A DNA stretch of 64,000 nt from Micromonospora sp. NBC_01740 (GCF_035920365.1 NZ_CP109150.1:1922001-1986000), one strand, 5' to 3'. Shown: positions 7,855-18,994, numbered from the stretch's first letter. Translations and numbers: made by a program. Notes: generated by a model from the letters alone, not told the origin.

Positions 7855-10266
7855 TCAGGAGATGCGGATCTTGGTGTTGTTGCCGTCCTTCTCCAGGACC
7901 TTGATCTTGGTGCCGGTGGCCGGGAGCTTGACGCCGTGGTTCGGCAGCTCCGGGAACCAGTACTGCTGGGTGTCGTCGAACAGCGGCTGCGCCGCCTGGC
8001 CACGGATGTACTGCGGCTGGCTGTTGAGGTGCAGCGTGAACGAGTCGGCCTTCTTCAGGCTGAACGGCGCGTCGTAGACCTGGACGCGGGACCGCCAGGG
8101 CTGGCCGGTCAGGTTGTAGATCGGCCGCGGGTGCGCGTCGATGATCAGGTTGCGACCCTCACCCGGGTGCGCGAACGTGTCGTTGTCCGCCCAGCGGGTG
8201 TTCCAGTAGGAGATCAGCAGACCCTCCTGGTACGCGTAGTGGTCCACGTAGTCCGGGCGGGTGTTCGAGTAGCCGAAGAAGTACGGGCCGGTCTTCAGGT
8301 ACTTGTCGTACGAGATGTACTGCCGGGTGCCCGCGATGTAGTAGTTGTCGTACGCCTTGGTGTAGCTCTTCTCGGCGGTCTCGAAGCCACCGGCGAGCGT
8401 CCAGCCCGCGGCACCGGTCTCGGCGCCGTCGGAGAGGACGGTCTGGCCGTCGGCGGTCACGGTGATCGCGTCACCGTAGAAGCCACCCTCGGAGACGCCG
8501 CCGTCGGTCTGGTAGCGCAGCCGGAACTGCGCGACCTTGCCCGCCGCCACGTCCATGGGGATGTTGACGTCGACCCACTCGCCGCCGCTGCTGCCGTCCA
8601 GCGCGTAGCGACCGGCGGAGATCTCCTTGAGCGGCTGGCCGTTGGCCGTGCCGGGCAGGGTCACCCAGGACTGGCCGCCGTCCAGCGACGCCTCGAAGAA
8701 CAGGTAGTCGTAGTCGGCCTCGATGTTGTAGCGGCCCTTCATCGACAGGGCCGCCGACGACTTCCCGGTGAAGTCCAGGGTCCGGGTCATCGTGCTGTTG
8801 AGGTCGTCCGCGTTGCCGGAGAAGAACTGCTTGCTGCCCTCGAAGGGCGCGCCGTGCTCGAACGTGTAGTCACGCTTCGGGAGCACCACGACGACGGCCT
8901 GCGCCTCGTCGCTGTTGTACTCCTGCGGGCCGAGGGTCATGGTCCGCTTCTGCCCCGCGACGACCACCTCGTAGTCGAGCCAGCCGAGCTGGAGCTTGTT
9001 CCACGCGCCGAGGTCGCCGCCACGGTCACCGATGCCGGCGTCGGTCTTGGCACCGAGCCGGCTCTGGGCCATCAGGGTCCAGTGCTCGTTGTTGTTGTCC
9101 CCACCACTGGTGACGTTGTAGTCGTCCGGCAGACCGAGGTCGTGCGCGTACTCGTGGTAGAAGACGCTCCGGCCGCCGTTCTCCGGCTGGATGGTGTAGT
9201 CGCCGATCCAGATGCCGGTGTTGCCGATCTGGGTGCCGCCGGCCAGGTTGCCGACCGGGCCGGTCGAGTTCTGGTCGGACGCGAAGGCGTACCAGCGGTG
9301 GCTCCAGATGGCGTCCTCGCCCTGGTGCGGGTCACCGTCGGCCTCGTCGCCACCGGAGTGGACGATCTGGAAGTGGTCGATGTAGCCGTCCGGCTCGTTG
9401 AAGTTGGCGTCGCCGTCGTGGTCGTACCGGTCCCACTGGTCCATCGCCTTGAGGTCGGCGGTGATCTGGGCGTCGGTGCGGCCGGCGGCCTTCTGGTCGG
9501 CGACCCACTGGTTGGCGGCGTCGCGGACCAGCGCCCAGGTGTTGGTGCAGACGTTCGAGGCGCACGGGTAGCCGCCGGAGCGACCGTAGCGGGCCTCGTT
9601 GTACTTCACCTTCACCCAGTCGGTGACGGTGCCGTCGACGCTGTAGCGACCCGAGGACTGGGCCTCGTAGTACTGCTTCACCGACTCGTCACCGGGGTTG
9701 GTGCCGAAGTAGAGCTTGCGGTAGTAGTCGGCGTTGTAGTCCGCCTGCCACACCGTGGAGTTGTCCACCGCCCGGTTGGGCTGGGGGATCTCGTTGTGCA
9801 GCGGCCCGTCGAACCGGGTCGGACCCGCGGTGTCCGGGTCGGTGTCCTGGTCCGGGTAGCTCGGGTGCCGCTCGTTGCCGAACTCGGCGAGGATGACGAA
9901 GATCCGGTCCGTCTTCTCCCGGGAGAGCTCGACGTACTGGTCCTCGGTCTGGGTGGCGGCGTTGGCCCGGGTCGAGCGGGCGGCAGCCCCCTCGGCCTGG
10001 GTCTTGCCGACCTTGACGACCGTGCTGCCGTTGACCTTCTGCGGCTTGGCCCGGCCGGAGAGGACGTCGCTCAGGCCCTCCTGGCGCAGGGCGCGACGCT
10101 TGTCCTCCAGCGGGTTCGGCAGGTCGTGGTCGACATGGGCTGGCTCGGCGACCGACGGAGCGGCCGTCGGCAACTTCGGCTGCGGCGCGGCGGTGGCGGA
10201 CGAACCGAACGCCAGTCCCGTCGCCGTCAGCGAAAGCCCGAGCAGACCCACTGCGACTTTGCGCAC
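7855..10266 (-). CDS. Secreted M6 family metalloprotease (immune inhibitor A-like)
   Basis: This 803-residue exported zinc protease starts with a Sec signal peptide (VRKVAVGLLGLSLTATGLAFG, then ATAAP near residue 30). It has a propeptide to about residue 110, a metalloprotease core with HEYAH at 371-375 followed by DLGLPDDYN, and two beta-rich C-terminal modules. The first HExxH His pair and the downstream Asp/Glu fit metzincin-like zinc binding in InhA/M6. GTG 10264-10266 is chosen for the GGAGG 6 bases upstream. It is 408 bases from the neighbouring M6 gene, has its own AT-rich leader with a palindrome, and is followed by a hairpin, so it is probably a separate transcript. Role: extracellular protein degradation, by family. 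Confidence 0.92.
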   Translation of the reverse strand: MRKVAVGLLGLSLTATGLAFGSSATAAPQPKLPTAAPSVAEPAHVDHDLPNPLEDKRRALRQEGLSDVLSGRAKPQKVNGSTVVKVGKTQAEGAAARSTRANAATQTEDQYVELSREKTDRIFVILAEFGNERHPSYPDQDTDPDTAGPTRFDGPLHNEIPQPNRAVDNSTVWQADYNADYYRKLYFGTNPGDESVKQYYEAQSSGRYSVDGTVTDWVKVKYNEARYGRSGGYPCASNVCTNTWALVRDAANQWVADQKAAGRTDAQITADLKAMDQWDRYDHDGDANFNEPDGYIDHFQIVHSGGDEADGDPHQGEDAIWSHRWYAFASDQNSTGPVGNLAGGTQIGNTGIWIGDYTIQPENGGRSVFYHEYAHDLGLPDDYNVTSGGDNNNEHWTLMAQSRLGAKTDAGIGDRGGDLGAWNKLQLGWLDYEVVVAGQKRTMTLGPQEYNSDEAQAVVVVLPKRDYTFEHGAPFEGSKQFFSGNADDLNSTMTRTLDFTGKSSAALSMKGRYNIEADYDYLFFEASLDGGQSWVTLPGTANGQPLKEISAGRYALDGSSGGEWVDVNIPMDVAAGKVAQFRLRYQTDGGVSEGGFYGDAITVTADGQTVLSDGAETGAAGWTLAGGFETAEKSYTKAYDNYYIAGTRQYISYDKYLKTGPYFFGYSNTRPDYVDHYAYQEGLLISYWNTRWADNDTFAHPGEGRNLIIDAHPRPIYNLTGQPWRSRVQVYDAPFSLKKADSFTLHLNSQPQYIRGQAAQPLFDDTQQYWFPELPNHGVKLPATGTKIKVLEKDGNNTKIRIS

Positions 10267-10323
10267 GTGGTACCTCCGGTTTGAGGGAACCGGCCCAACG
10301 GGGGTACGGGCCGGTGCTACCGA

Positions 10324-10337
10324 TCCCACTAGTGGGA
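10324..10337. promoter_or_regulatory. Palindrome TCCCACTAGTGGGA in the M6 protease leader
   Basis: The 408-base gap 10267-10674 holds no gene. It contains this perfect 14-base palindrome 58 bases upstream of the protease start, an unusually AT-rich segment at about 10370-10430, and a hairpin at 10602-10648. The palindrome's place between the AT-rich part and the start fits an operator or a start-proximal RNA structure. No clear -35/-10 pair could be assigned. Confidence 0.45.
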
Positions 10338-10601
10338 CCAATGGTGAACATAGACACTCGTGTGACCGGTGGGAAGATGCGTGCGTCGATTTGTTGCAAA
10401 GTTTTGTTGGGAATGCTTTTCACCGTCACATCCCGGCCGTTCACCAACACGGTGAGCAGCGCGAACGGCCCCACCTGGGGACAAAGAGACGGTTTTCGAT
10501 AAGCGTGATCGCGTAACGGAAAAGTGGGCGGCGACGTGCCCGTCGGCCGTCCCACGGGTGGTCCGGTGGGCCTTTACGACCGTCGGCGACGTGTACACGC
10601 G

Positions 10602-10648
10602 GCGGGGCCCGCCCGGCGAGCACGGATGCTCTCCGGACGGGCCCCGCC
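10602..10648. terminator. Hairpin between the two M6 protease genes
   Basis: GCGGGGCCCG-type arms at 10602-10620 and 10632-10648 form a long GC stem with a small number of mismatches and an 11-base loop. It lies 27 bases past the stop of the gene at 10675 on the minus strand. Confidence 0.65.
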
Positions 10649-10674
10649 CGTTTTCCGTTCGGCCGACCCTGGGG

Positions 10675-13464
10675 TCAGTTCCTCGCGGGGGTGACGTACA
10701 CCGTGGCGTACGAGTTGTCCCGGGCGGCGCGCTTGATGGTGATGGTGACGCCGTAGGACACACCCTGGTCGCCGGGGTTCCCGGTGCCCAGCACGATGCC
10801 GCTGCCCAGGCTGACCCCGTAGTAGGACGTCGCCGGCGTACCGTCCGGGTTGGTGACCCGGGTCGTGTACGGCGCGTTGCCCTTCGACGGGATGACCACG
10901 GAGGCGTCGTTGTCCCGCGCGTACGGCGAGCCGTCACGCATCTCGATGCCCGGGTACCAGGTCTTCGCGTCGGTGAAGCCCTTCACGGGCGCCTGCGGAC
11001 CGAAGCTGGTGCAGTACTCGCTGTACGGCTCGTCCGCCGCCTCCAGGCACTCCTTGAAGGGGTACGTGGGCTTCAGCGAGAAGGCCGCGTTCGCGGACTG
11101 CGGGCGGCTGGGCAGGTTGTCCAGCACCGACGGGTCCTTCACGGCCGCCTCGCCCTTGCGGCGGTACGGGTCGAAGTGCGAGTCGACGATCAGCAGACCG
11201 CCCTTGGCGCCGTAGCTGGGCAGCGCGGTCATCTGCGCCGTGGTGTGGTTGACGTCGCCCCGCTCCGTGTCCCGGTACCAGACCAGCATGCCCGGGGCGT
11301 TGTAGGAGACCCGGTCGACCTTCCACGCGTCGCGCGAGTAGATCGTGTCGTAGGTGTACTTGAGGCCCTTGTCGAAGCCGTCGAAGTTGCGCCACTCGGC
11401 CAGGTAGTAGTGCGCCTGGGTCGAGGTGCCGGTGTCGATGTGCCAGCCCTGGCCGGTGGTGTCGACGAAGCTGCCGCCGGTCGCCGTCCAGCCGTTCGCC
11501 CCGCCCTCGACGTCGTCGCTCCACGTGGTGGCGCCGCCGCCGGTCACCGAGAAGTCGTCGGCGAACCAGCCGCGCTCCGCGAACGCCTCGTCCGTGGCGT
11601 AGCGGAGCCGGACCTGCACGGTCTGCCCGGCGTACGCCGACAGGTCGACGTAGTCGTGCCGCCAGCCGTGCGTGTCACCGGTGAGGCCGTACTTCTTGTT
11701 GCCGAAGTCCACCATCCGGCCGTTCGGGTCGGCGTAGCCGTCGTTGGTGGTGACGAGGTTGCCGGCCGCGTCGTAGACCTTCTGCTCGGTCCAGGTGGCG
11801 CCGCCGTCGGTGGAGAGCTCGACGAAGCCGAAGTCCCAGTCGGCCTCGATGACGTAGTTGTTCCACATCCAGAACTTCGAGTCGGCCGCCGCCGGCACGG
11901 CCACCTGACGGGTGATCTTGACGTCCGCCCAGTCCTGGTCGGCGCCCGAGTACCACATGTTCGCGCCGCTGTGCGGCGTCGCCAGCGTGATCACCTTGTC
12001 CGGCAGGTCGACCTTGATGCCGTCCTCGGTGCCGCGCGGGGTCCGCGAGGTCTGGCCGAGCTGGACGGCACGCGGCTTCGAGCCGGGCGCGAAGGTCAGC
12101 GGGTCGGCCCAGCCGAGCACCCACTTGTCCCACAGGCCCATGTGCGTCGGCAGCGCCTGGAAGATCTCACCCGAGTGTGAGCCCGAGGCCATCAGGTCCC
12201 AGAAGTCGACGTCGGAGTCGGCGTTGCCGGAGGTGTCGTAGAGGTCCGGCAGGCCCAGGTCGTGGCCGAACTCGTGGGCGAAGACGCCGACGCCGGCGTC
12301 CTCCGGCTGCACGATGTAGTTCGAGACCTGGAGGTTGGTACCGGGGATGGTGTAGCCGCCGGTGACCGTCGACGAGTGCGCCCAGACGGCGTACGTGCCC
12401 TCGGCGCCGCCGCCGCGGGACTTGCCCTGCCCGGCGTGCACCAGCACCAGGTGGTCGATCACGCCGTCCGGCTCGAAGAGGTTGCCGTCGCCGTCGCGGT
12501 CGCCCTGGTCCTCGATGTCGTAGTCGGCCCACGGGAAGTTCGGGTCCGCCTGCGCGAGGGCGCCGATCGCGTCGGTGGCGAGCCGGCCCGCGCCCTGCGG
12601 GTTGTCCGGGTGGCCGTTCATCGACTGCTGGCGGCCGGGGACCCAGTTGCCGTTCTCGTCCTGGAAGCAGCGCGAGGCCGCGTACCAGCCCTCGGAGTGC
12701 GGCACGGTGACCCACGGGCTGGCCTGCCCGTCGACCGTGTACGCGCCCTTGGACATCTCCAGGTACATGTTGTGCATCGTGCGGCCGGTCAGGTCGACGC
12801 CCCGCTTGCCGTCGGGGCCCTTCAGGTCCTTGCGGACCCGCTCGGTGATGCCCTTCTTCGAATAGAGCATCTTGTCGTAGTGGGTGGGCGAGAAGTCCGG
12901 CACCCACATCGAGTTGTTGTCCTCGTGCGGCAGGTTCGCCGGGTTCGGGATCTTGTTGTGCTTCGGCCCGTTCTGCACGGTGCCGGGGACGCAGGTCCGG
13001 TCCTCGAAGACCGTCCTGGGAACCATGACGCCGGTGAAGTCGTCGTTGGCCTGGTCGTTGAACTCCACCAGCAGGGTCAGCAGCTTGGCGGTCTGGGTGC
13101 TCGGGGCCTTCTTGATCTGCCGCGGGCTCTTGCCCGTCATGATCGACTTGGCCTCGTGCTTCGCGAGCTGCCCGGCGGCGACCGGATTGCCGCGGGCGTA
13201 CTTGCGGTCGAAGGCGCGCGCGTCCTCGACCGCCGGGGCGTAGACGCCGCCCTTGCCCTTGACCTCGCGGCCGCTGCTGTCCGGTTGGACGGCGGGCTCG
13301 GCGTAGTTGATGTAGTGCTCGTCCGCCCCGATCGTGGCTCGGGCGGGGCCGGGTTCCGCCGCCGCCGCGCCGCCGGTCACGGTCAGTGACGAGGCGGCGA
13401 GGGCGATGGCGGGCAGCGCGACGAGCAGGCGTCGACGCGACCCGGATTGCGGATTTCTGTTCAT
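10675..13464 (-). CDS. Secreted M6 family metalloprotease (immune inhibitor A-like), larger paralogue
   Basis: The 929-residue precursor has a twin-arginine-containing signal region (GSRRRLLVALPAIALAAS) and a cut-like TGGAAAAEP near residue 35-40. A propeptide follows, then the M6 catalytic core with HEFGH at 397-401 followed by DLGLPDLYD. Two beta-sandwich modules near residues 560-740 carry DWDFGFVELSTDGG and related strands. ATG 13462-13464 has GGAG 5 bases upstream; an in-frame ATG 21 bases earlier lacks one. It is a paralogue of the 803-residue protease just downstream; the two share the motif order but differ in length and linker sequences. Both should act outside the cell. Confidence 0.92.
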   Translation of the reverse strand: MNRNPQSGSRRRLLVALPAIALAASSLTVTGGAAAAEPGPARATIGADEHYINYAEPAVQPDSSGREVKGKGGVYAPAVEDARAFDRKYARGNPVAAGQLAKHEAKSIMTGKSPRQIKKAPSTQTAKLLTLLVEFNDQANDDFTGVMVPRTVFEDRTCVPGTVQNGPKHNKIPNPANLPHEDNNSMWVPDFSPTHYDKMLYSKKGITERVRKDLKGPDGKRGVDLTGRTMHNMYLEMSKGAYTVDGQASPWVTVPHSEGWYAASRCFQDENGNWVPGRQQSMNGHPDNPQGAGRLATDAIGALAQADPNFPWADYDIEDQGDRDGDGNLFEPDGVIDHLVLVHAGQGKSRGGGAEGTYAVWAHSSTVTGGYTIPGTNLQVSNYIVQPEDAGVGVFAHEFGHDLGLPDLYDTSGNADSDVDFWDLMASGSHSGEIFQALPTHMGLWDKWVLGWADPLTFAPGSKPRAVQLGQTSRTPRGTEDGIKVDLPDKVITLATPHSGANMWYSGADQDWADVKITRQVAVPAAADSKFWMWNNYVIEADWDFGFVELSTDGGATWTEQKVYDAAGNLVTTNDGYADPNGRMVDFGNKKYGLTGDTHGWRHDYVDLSAYAGQTVQVRLRYATDEAFAERGWFADDFSVTGGGATTWSDDVEGGANGWTATGGSFVDTTGQGWHIDTGTSTQAHYYLAEWRNFDGFDKGLKYTYDTIYSRDAWKVDRVSYNAPGMLVWYRDTERGDVNHTTAQMTALPSYGAKGGLLIVDSHFDPYRRKGEAAVKDPSVLDNLPSRPQSANAAFSLKPTYPFKECLEAADEPYSEYCTSFGPQAPVKGFTDAKTWYPGIEMRDGSPYARDNDASVVIPSKGNAPYTTRVTNPDGTPATSYYGVSLGSGIVLGTGNPGDQGVSYGVTITIKRAARDNSYATVYVTPARN

Positions 13465-13679
13465 GCCGCTCCGTTTCTCGGGCATGGGGAGGAGGGAGCC
13501 GGTCGGCCTTCATCGATGCGACGTCCATCGAACCGACCCGACGAGCGTGAACCTAGAACAGAAAACAGGGGAACGACAGGGGTCGACGTCTCCCTGTGGC
13601 CGTTCAGCTTCACCCGGCTCACCCGACCGACCGATGTGACAGCACGCATCCGGTCGGTCGCACACCCGTAAGAAACGAC

Positions 13680-13714
13680 GATGGGTGACGGTCCGCGTGG
13701 GACCGTCACCCATC
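13680..13714. terminator. Terminator of acs
   Basis: A perfect 15-base-pair stem (GATGGGTGACGGTCC and its complement, 5-base loop) begins 17 bases after the acs stop. On the minus strand it is followed by GTCGTTTCTT, a T-rich tail, so it fits a classic terminator. Confidence 0.85.
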
Positions 13715-13730
13715 GGGGCGTACGCCTGCG

Positions 13731-15695
<1,965 letters not shown>

Positions 15696-15950
15696 GCCGT
15701 ACTCCCTCGTCGCTCGGGTGACCTGCGTCTCTCTAGGGCACGAGGTTAGTCGGGGCCGCCGGCACGGGCGACCGCCGGTCCGGCCGACACGCGCCGAGCG
15801 GCCCCCACCGCGCGCCGGACGGCGACGCGGGCCGCCGCCTCGGCGCCATTTGTGCGGGCAGGCTCGCCGGCCGGACGCTCGCGGGGTGGCACCGGTCGCT
15901 TCCGGGCGGCTCGTCGGCGGGTCGCGCCGGGCAGTCGATAGCGTGACGGG

Positions 15951-16697
15951 GTGACCGCTGACCCGCTCGCCCCGCTGCTCGCGCTCGCCGACGTCGCCCC
16001 CGCCGTGGAGCGGGCCCGCGAGCGGTTCGACCAGGCACTGGGGCACCGCGCGCTGCGCCGGCACGGCGGCCAGGTCGCGGCCGAGGTCAGCCTCCGGTCC
16101 GCGGTGGCCAGCGCCGCCCTGGAGGGGTACGCCCGCGAGCGCGAGGCGGTCCGCGCCGGGACGGTGACCGAGCCGGTGGTGCAGGGCGCGCTGCGGGTCG
16201 CCGGGGCGCTGCCCGGGCTGTCCGAGCTCTGGCCGAAGGCGCCCCGGCAGGCGCTGGCCAGGCTGCACGTGCTCGCCGCCCGCGACGTCGTCGACGAGGC
16301 CGAGCTGGGCCGTCCGGTGGCCGACCCGGTCGTCGCCGCCCGGCTGGACGGGCTGGCGGGGCTCGTCGCTGGCGGCACGAAGGTCTCGCCGCTGGTGCTG
16401 GCCGCCGTCGTGCACGGCGAGCTGCTGAACCTGCGCCCCTTCGCCGGGCCGTCCGGCGTGGTGGCCCGGGGCGCCGCCCGCCTGGTGCTGCTGTCCAGCG
16501 GGCTGGACCCACGCGGCCTGCTCGCCGTGGACGTCGGTCACCACGAGCGCGAACCGGAGTACGTCGGCTCGGCCGGCGCCTTCGCCACCGGCACCCCGGA
16601 CGGACTGCGCTCCTGGCTGCGCCACTACATGGCGGCGGTGGAGGTCGGCGCCGACCAGCTCACCACCATCGGCGACGAGGTCCTCGCGGCGGCCTGA
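15951..16697 (+). CDS. Degenerate Fic-domain protein (often labelled oxidoreductase)
   Basis: The 248-residue protein is all-helical. Residues about 150-175 (HGELLNLRPFAGPSGVVAR) align with the Fic core, where HPFxxGNGRxxR would be expected; here the catalytic His is Arg and the GNGR loop is PSGV. An S-x-x-x-E-G sequence (SAALEG, about residue 54-59) matches the Fic self-inhibition motif. So the fold and the regulatory helix seem kept but AMP transfer should be lost. GTG 15951 is the only start that keeps the conserved N terminus; no strong ribosome site is visible. It lies between acs (divergent) and a HAD phosphatase (convergent), a conserved actinobacterial arrangement as I recall it. Confidence 0.7.
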   Translation: MTADPLAPLLALADVAPAVERARERFDQALGHRALRRHGGQVAAEVSLRSAVASAALEGYAREREAVRAGTVTEPVVQGALRVAGALPGLSELWPKAPRQALARLHVLAARDVVDEAELGRPVADPVVAARLDGLAGLVAGGTKVSPLVLAAVVHGELLNLRPFAGPSGVVARGAARLVLLSSGLDPRGLLAVDVGHHEREPEYVGSAGAFATGTPDGLRSWLRHYMAAVEVGADQLTTIGDEVLAAA

Positions 16698-16813
16698 GCT
16701 GGCCCGTCCATGCCTTGCGGGTTGCGCGCGGTCGTCGGGTCGGGGCGGGTGTCGGACTCATGGCTCGGCGGACGGGCTCAGGTGGTCGTGCTCGGTCGCC
16801 GGGCCGGGCGGGC

Positions 16814-17620
16814 TCAGGCGGGTGCGGGGGCGGTGCGGGTGCGGCGGTGCCGGCCGTACCAGGCGATGCCGATGGCCACGCCCACACCCACGCCCAGCGC
16901 CGCGGCAGCGACCGGGACGGCCGGGCGCTCGCGCAGCCGCCGCCCCAGCGGGATCGGGTGCCGGAACTCCAGCACCGGCCAGGAGTTCTCGACCGCGAGC
17001 CGGCGCAGCTGCCGGTCCGGGTTGACCACCGAGGGATGGCCGACGCACTCCAGCAGCGGCCGATCGCTGTACGAGTCGGAGTAGGCGTACGAGTCGGCCA
17101 GGTCGTAGCCGCGCTCGGCGGCCAGCTCGCCGACCGCGTCGACCTTGCTTGAGCCGGCCGCGTAGAACTCGACCTCGCCGCTGTAGCGGCCGTCGACCAC
17201 GCCCATCCGGGTGGCGATCACGTCGGTGATCCCGAGCAGCACGCCGATCGGGCGGACCATCTCCTCGCCGGAGGCGGAGACCAGGACGACGTCCCGGCCG
17301 GCGGCCTGGTGCTGCTCGATCAGGGCGGCGGCCTCGGCGTACACGTAAGGGTTGATCAGCTCGTGCAGCGTCTCCGCGACGATCTGGCGGACCTGTTCCA
17401 CCTGCCAGCCCTTGCAGAGCGCGGCGAGGTAGTCCCTGGTCCTGGCCATGGTCTGCGCGTCGGTGCCGCCCAGCCGGAACATCAGCTGGGCGTACGCCGA
17501 CTTGACCACGTCACGCCGGGTGATCAGGCCGTCCCGGTAGAACGGCCGACCGAACGCCAGGGCGCTCGACTTGGCGATGACGGTCTTGTCCAGATCGAAG
17601 AAAGCGGCACTTCGGCCCAC
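16814..17620 (-). CDS. HAD subfamily IB phosphatase (SerB-like) with C-terminal membrane helix
   Basis: The 268-residue protein shows the HAD motifs in order: nucleophile D9 and D11 in FFDLDKT, motif II in VLVSASGEE, a Lys in GSSKVDAV, and motif IV in YAYSDSYSDRPLL. These assign it to the SerB/IB branch of phosphomonoesterases. Residues about 232-252 form a hydrophobic helix followed by RHRRTRT, so the enzyme is tail-anchored with its catalytic domain in the cytoplasm. The substrate is not evident. GTG 17618-17620 is the start. The equivalent gene in M. tuberculosis (Rv3661) lies directly beside ssd (Rv3660c); here 4.3 kb of accessory DNA separates them. Confidence 0.88.
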   Translation of the reverse strand: MGRSAAFFDLDKTVIAKSSALAFGRPFYRDGLITRRDVVKSAYAQLMFRLGGTDAQTMARTRDYLAALCKGWQVEQVRQIVAETLHELINPYVYAEAAALIEQHQAAGRDVVLVSASGEEMVRPIGVLLGITDVIATRMGVVDGRYSGEVEFYAAGSSKVDAVGELAAERGYDLADSYAYSDSYSDRPLLECVGHPSVVNPDRQLRRLAVENSWPVLEFRHPIPLGRRLRERPAVPVAAAALGVGVGVAIGIAWYGRHRRTRTAPAPA

Positions 17621-17881
17621 GGCGCGAAAGTCTAGCCGGATGGTCTATGGTCGGCGGGTGCCCGGGGCCCGGCGACCCCTCGGACCTGCGGGCCGACCCT
17701 CCGCCACCCTCGCTCATCGTGATGATGGTCACACTCTGCGAACATTATTTCGCGCGGAGTGGAGGAGACGCCACTCGACGTATACAGGTTCGCTCAGGCA
17801 GACTTGCTGATGCGACGAGTGTTCACATCTCGTACGACAGGCAGACCCTCGGCGGTTGCACCCCCCGTGACCGCTGAGTGG

Positions 17882-17948
17882 GTTCGGCTCGACCCCCCCG
17901 GAGCCGAACCTTCGACGACCCCCGTCTCCCCCCGACGGGGGTCGTCCC
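17882..17948. terminator. Two tandem hairpins
   Basis: GGTTCGGCTC/GAGCCGAACC (17882-17911) and GACGACCCCCGTC/GACGGGGGTCGTC (about 17916-17947) form two perfect adjacent stems. They sit in the gene-free stretch 17621-18000, downstream of the integrase remnant on the minus strand. They look like a double terminator or an end of the inserted segment. I looked for a tRNA in this stretch and could not fold one. Confidence 0.55.
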
Positions 17949-17999
17949 TTTCCCGGAAGCGCTCCCGACCAGGTGGAAGCACTTCTCCGAGGTCGGTCG

Positions 18000-18196
18000 G
18001 CCGGGGCGCCGGGCGGAAAGTCAGCGAACGTCAGCCGGACCCGGTCGACGTAGTCGTCGGGGGTGTGCGTATAACGATTGAGCGTCGTTGACGCCTTCTC
18101 GTGCCCCACGACCCGCCGCACCACGTTGACCGGCACCCCGTCGGTCACCAGCCACGTGATGTACGAGTGCCGCCGCCGCAGCGCGTTGGCTACCAG
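18000..18196 (-). pseudogene. Tyrosine recombinase (integrase), C-terminal remnant
   Basis: Reading down from 18196 the minus strand encodes ALRRRHSYITWLVTDGVPVN, then VGHEKASTTLNRYTH with the nucleophile Tyr, then the usual RVRLTFADFP tail. These are the R-H-x-x-R box II, the His/Trp position and box III of phage-type integrases. Everything upstream, about 300 residues, is missing: an in-frame TGA lies at 18197-18199 and the next gene ends at 18190. After FADFP the frame continues into unrelated sequence. It marks an old integration event and the left end of the accessory segment. It cannot be active. Confidence 0.8.
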
Positions 18197-18594
18197 TCAC
18201 GCCACCGATCAGTAATCCCCCATGGCTGTAGGCCGTGTCTGGCGGCCAGTGCTGGTACGTCGACGCCAGCGCTCGTGAGTGCCTCGTCGATGTACCCGCA
18301 GAGATCCTCACGCCCATCGGTGTCATAGGTGGGGCTCGCCGGATCCTCGTTGACCGCGTTGAGAGCGAGGACGACTTGCTGCACCACAGCGAGGACGACG
18401 GCATCAGACTCCGGGTCGATCTGCACCAGTCGCCGCTCGAAGTCGGACAACGCTGCATCTGTCGCCGTGATAAGCGGCCTTGGGAAGTCGGACAAGGCCC
18501 AGGCCTCCTCTGGCTCCTGCAAAGTTCCCGCTTGGAGTTGGGCGGTCTGCTCCTCGACATAGCGCAGCCACCGGGCTGTCGGTCGCTCAGGCAT
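18190..18594 (-). CDS. Hypothetical protein in accessory segment
   Basis: The predicted 134-residue protein is acidic and mostly helical (RYVEEQTAQLQAG early, ERRLVQIDPESDAVVLAVV in the middle, ALAARHGLQPWGITDRWRDW at the end). I recognise no family. ATG 18592-18594 is a plausible start; the open frame extends upstream but that part reads like noise and overlaps the next gene. Its TAG overlaps the broken end of the integrase remnant. GC is visibly lower than in flanking core genes, which fits acquisition from elsewhere. Confidence 0.6.
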   Translation of the reverse strand: MPERPTARWLRYVEEQTAQLQAGTLQEPEEAWALSDFPRPLITATDAALSDFERRLVQIDPESDAVVLAVVQQVVLALNAVNEDPASPTYDTDGREDLCGYIDEALTSAGVDVPALAARHGLQPWGITDRWRDW

Positions 18595-18694
18595 GACGAG
18601 AGCGTGACAGAGCCATACGACGGAGTCCGGGCCGTATCGATTGCGAGGGCACTCCGCCGCCGTCGTGGTTCGGGCAATCGCTGCCGCCAACGGC

Positions 18695-18994
18695 TTACAG
18701 GAACTGGTTCCCTGCGGCCTGATCACCAAGTGCGTCAATTTGCACTGTGGGAACGCCGTGGCTCCGCATGGTCCGCAACACGGCGGCGGCCAGGAGGTCG
18801 TCGCAGATGAGTTCGACCATTCCGGCCCGGCGGTTGTAAGGCGAGCCGGCATCGTCGTCGGTGTCGGAGATTGACAGGACGACCCAGTTCGGGTCGCTGC
18901 CATCCCAGAGGTGTGTGTACGGGCCGAGGCTTGCAGGGTCCACCAGCTCATAGTGGCAGGACCGGTTGGTTGACCTACGCAGGCAGCGCGTCAT
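18695..18994 (-). CDS. Hypothetical small protein in accessory segment
   Basis: A 99-residue product reads LRRSTNRSCHYELVDPASLG near the start and later YNRRAGMVELICDDLLAAAV. It is a soluble alpha/beta-looking protein with no domain that I recognise. It lies 100 bases upstream of the 134-residue gene in the same direction, so the two may form an operon. No strong ribosome site was seen. Lower GC and position beside the integrase remnant suggest cargo of the lost element. Confidence 0.5.
   Translation of the reverse strand: MTRCLRRSTNRSCHYELVDPASLGPYTHLWDGSDPNWVVLSISDTDDDAGSPYNRRAGMVELICDDLLAAAVLRTMRSHGVPTVQIDALGDQAAGNQFL

Noticed and set aside
15696..16625. N-terminal extension of acs reading open to 16625
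   Set aside because: The normal acs length begins at 15695 with a ribosome site; the extension overlaps the divergent Fic-like gene.
17750..17870. Possible tRNA next to the integrase remnant as attachment site
   Set aside because: I could not fold a cloverleaf; only small hairpins were found.
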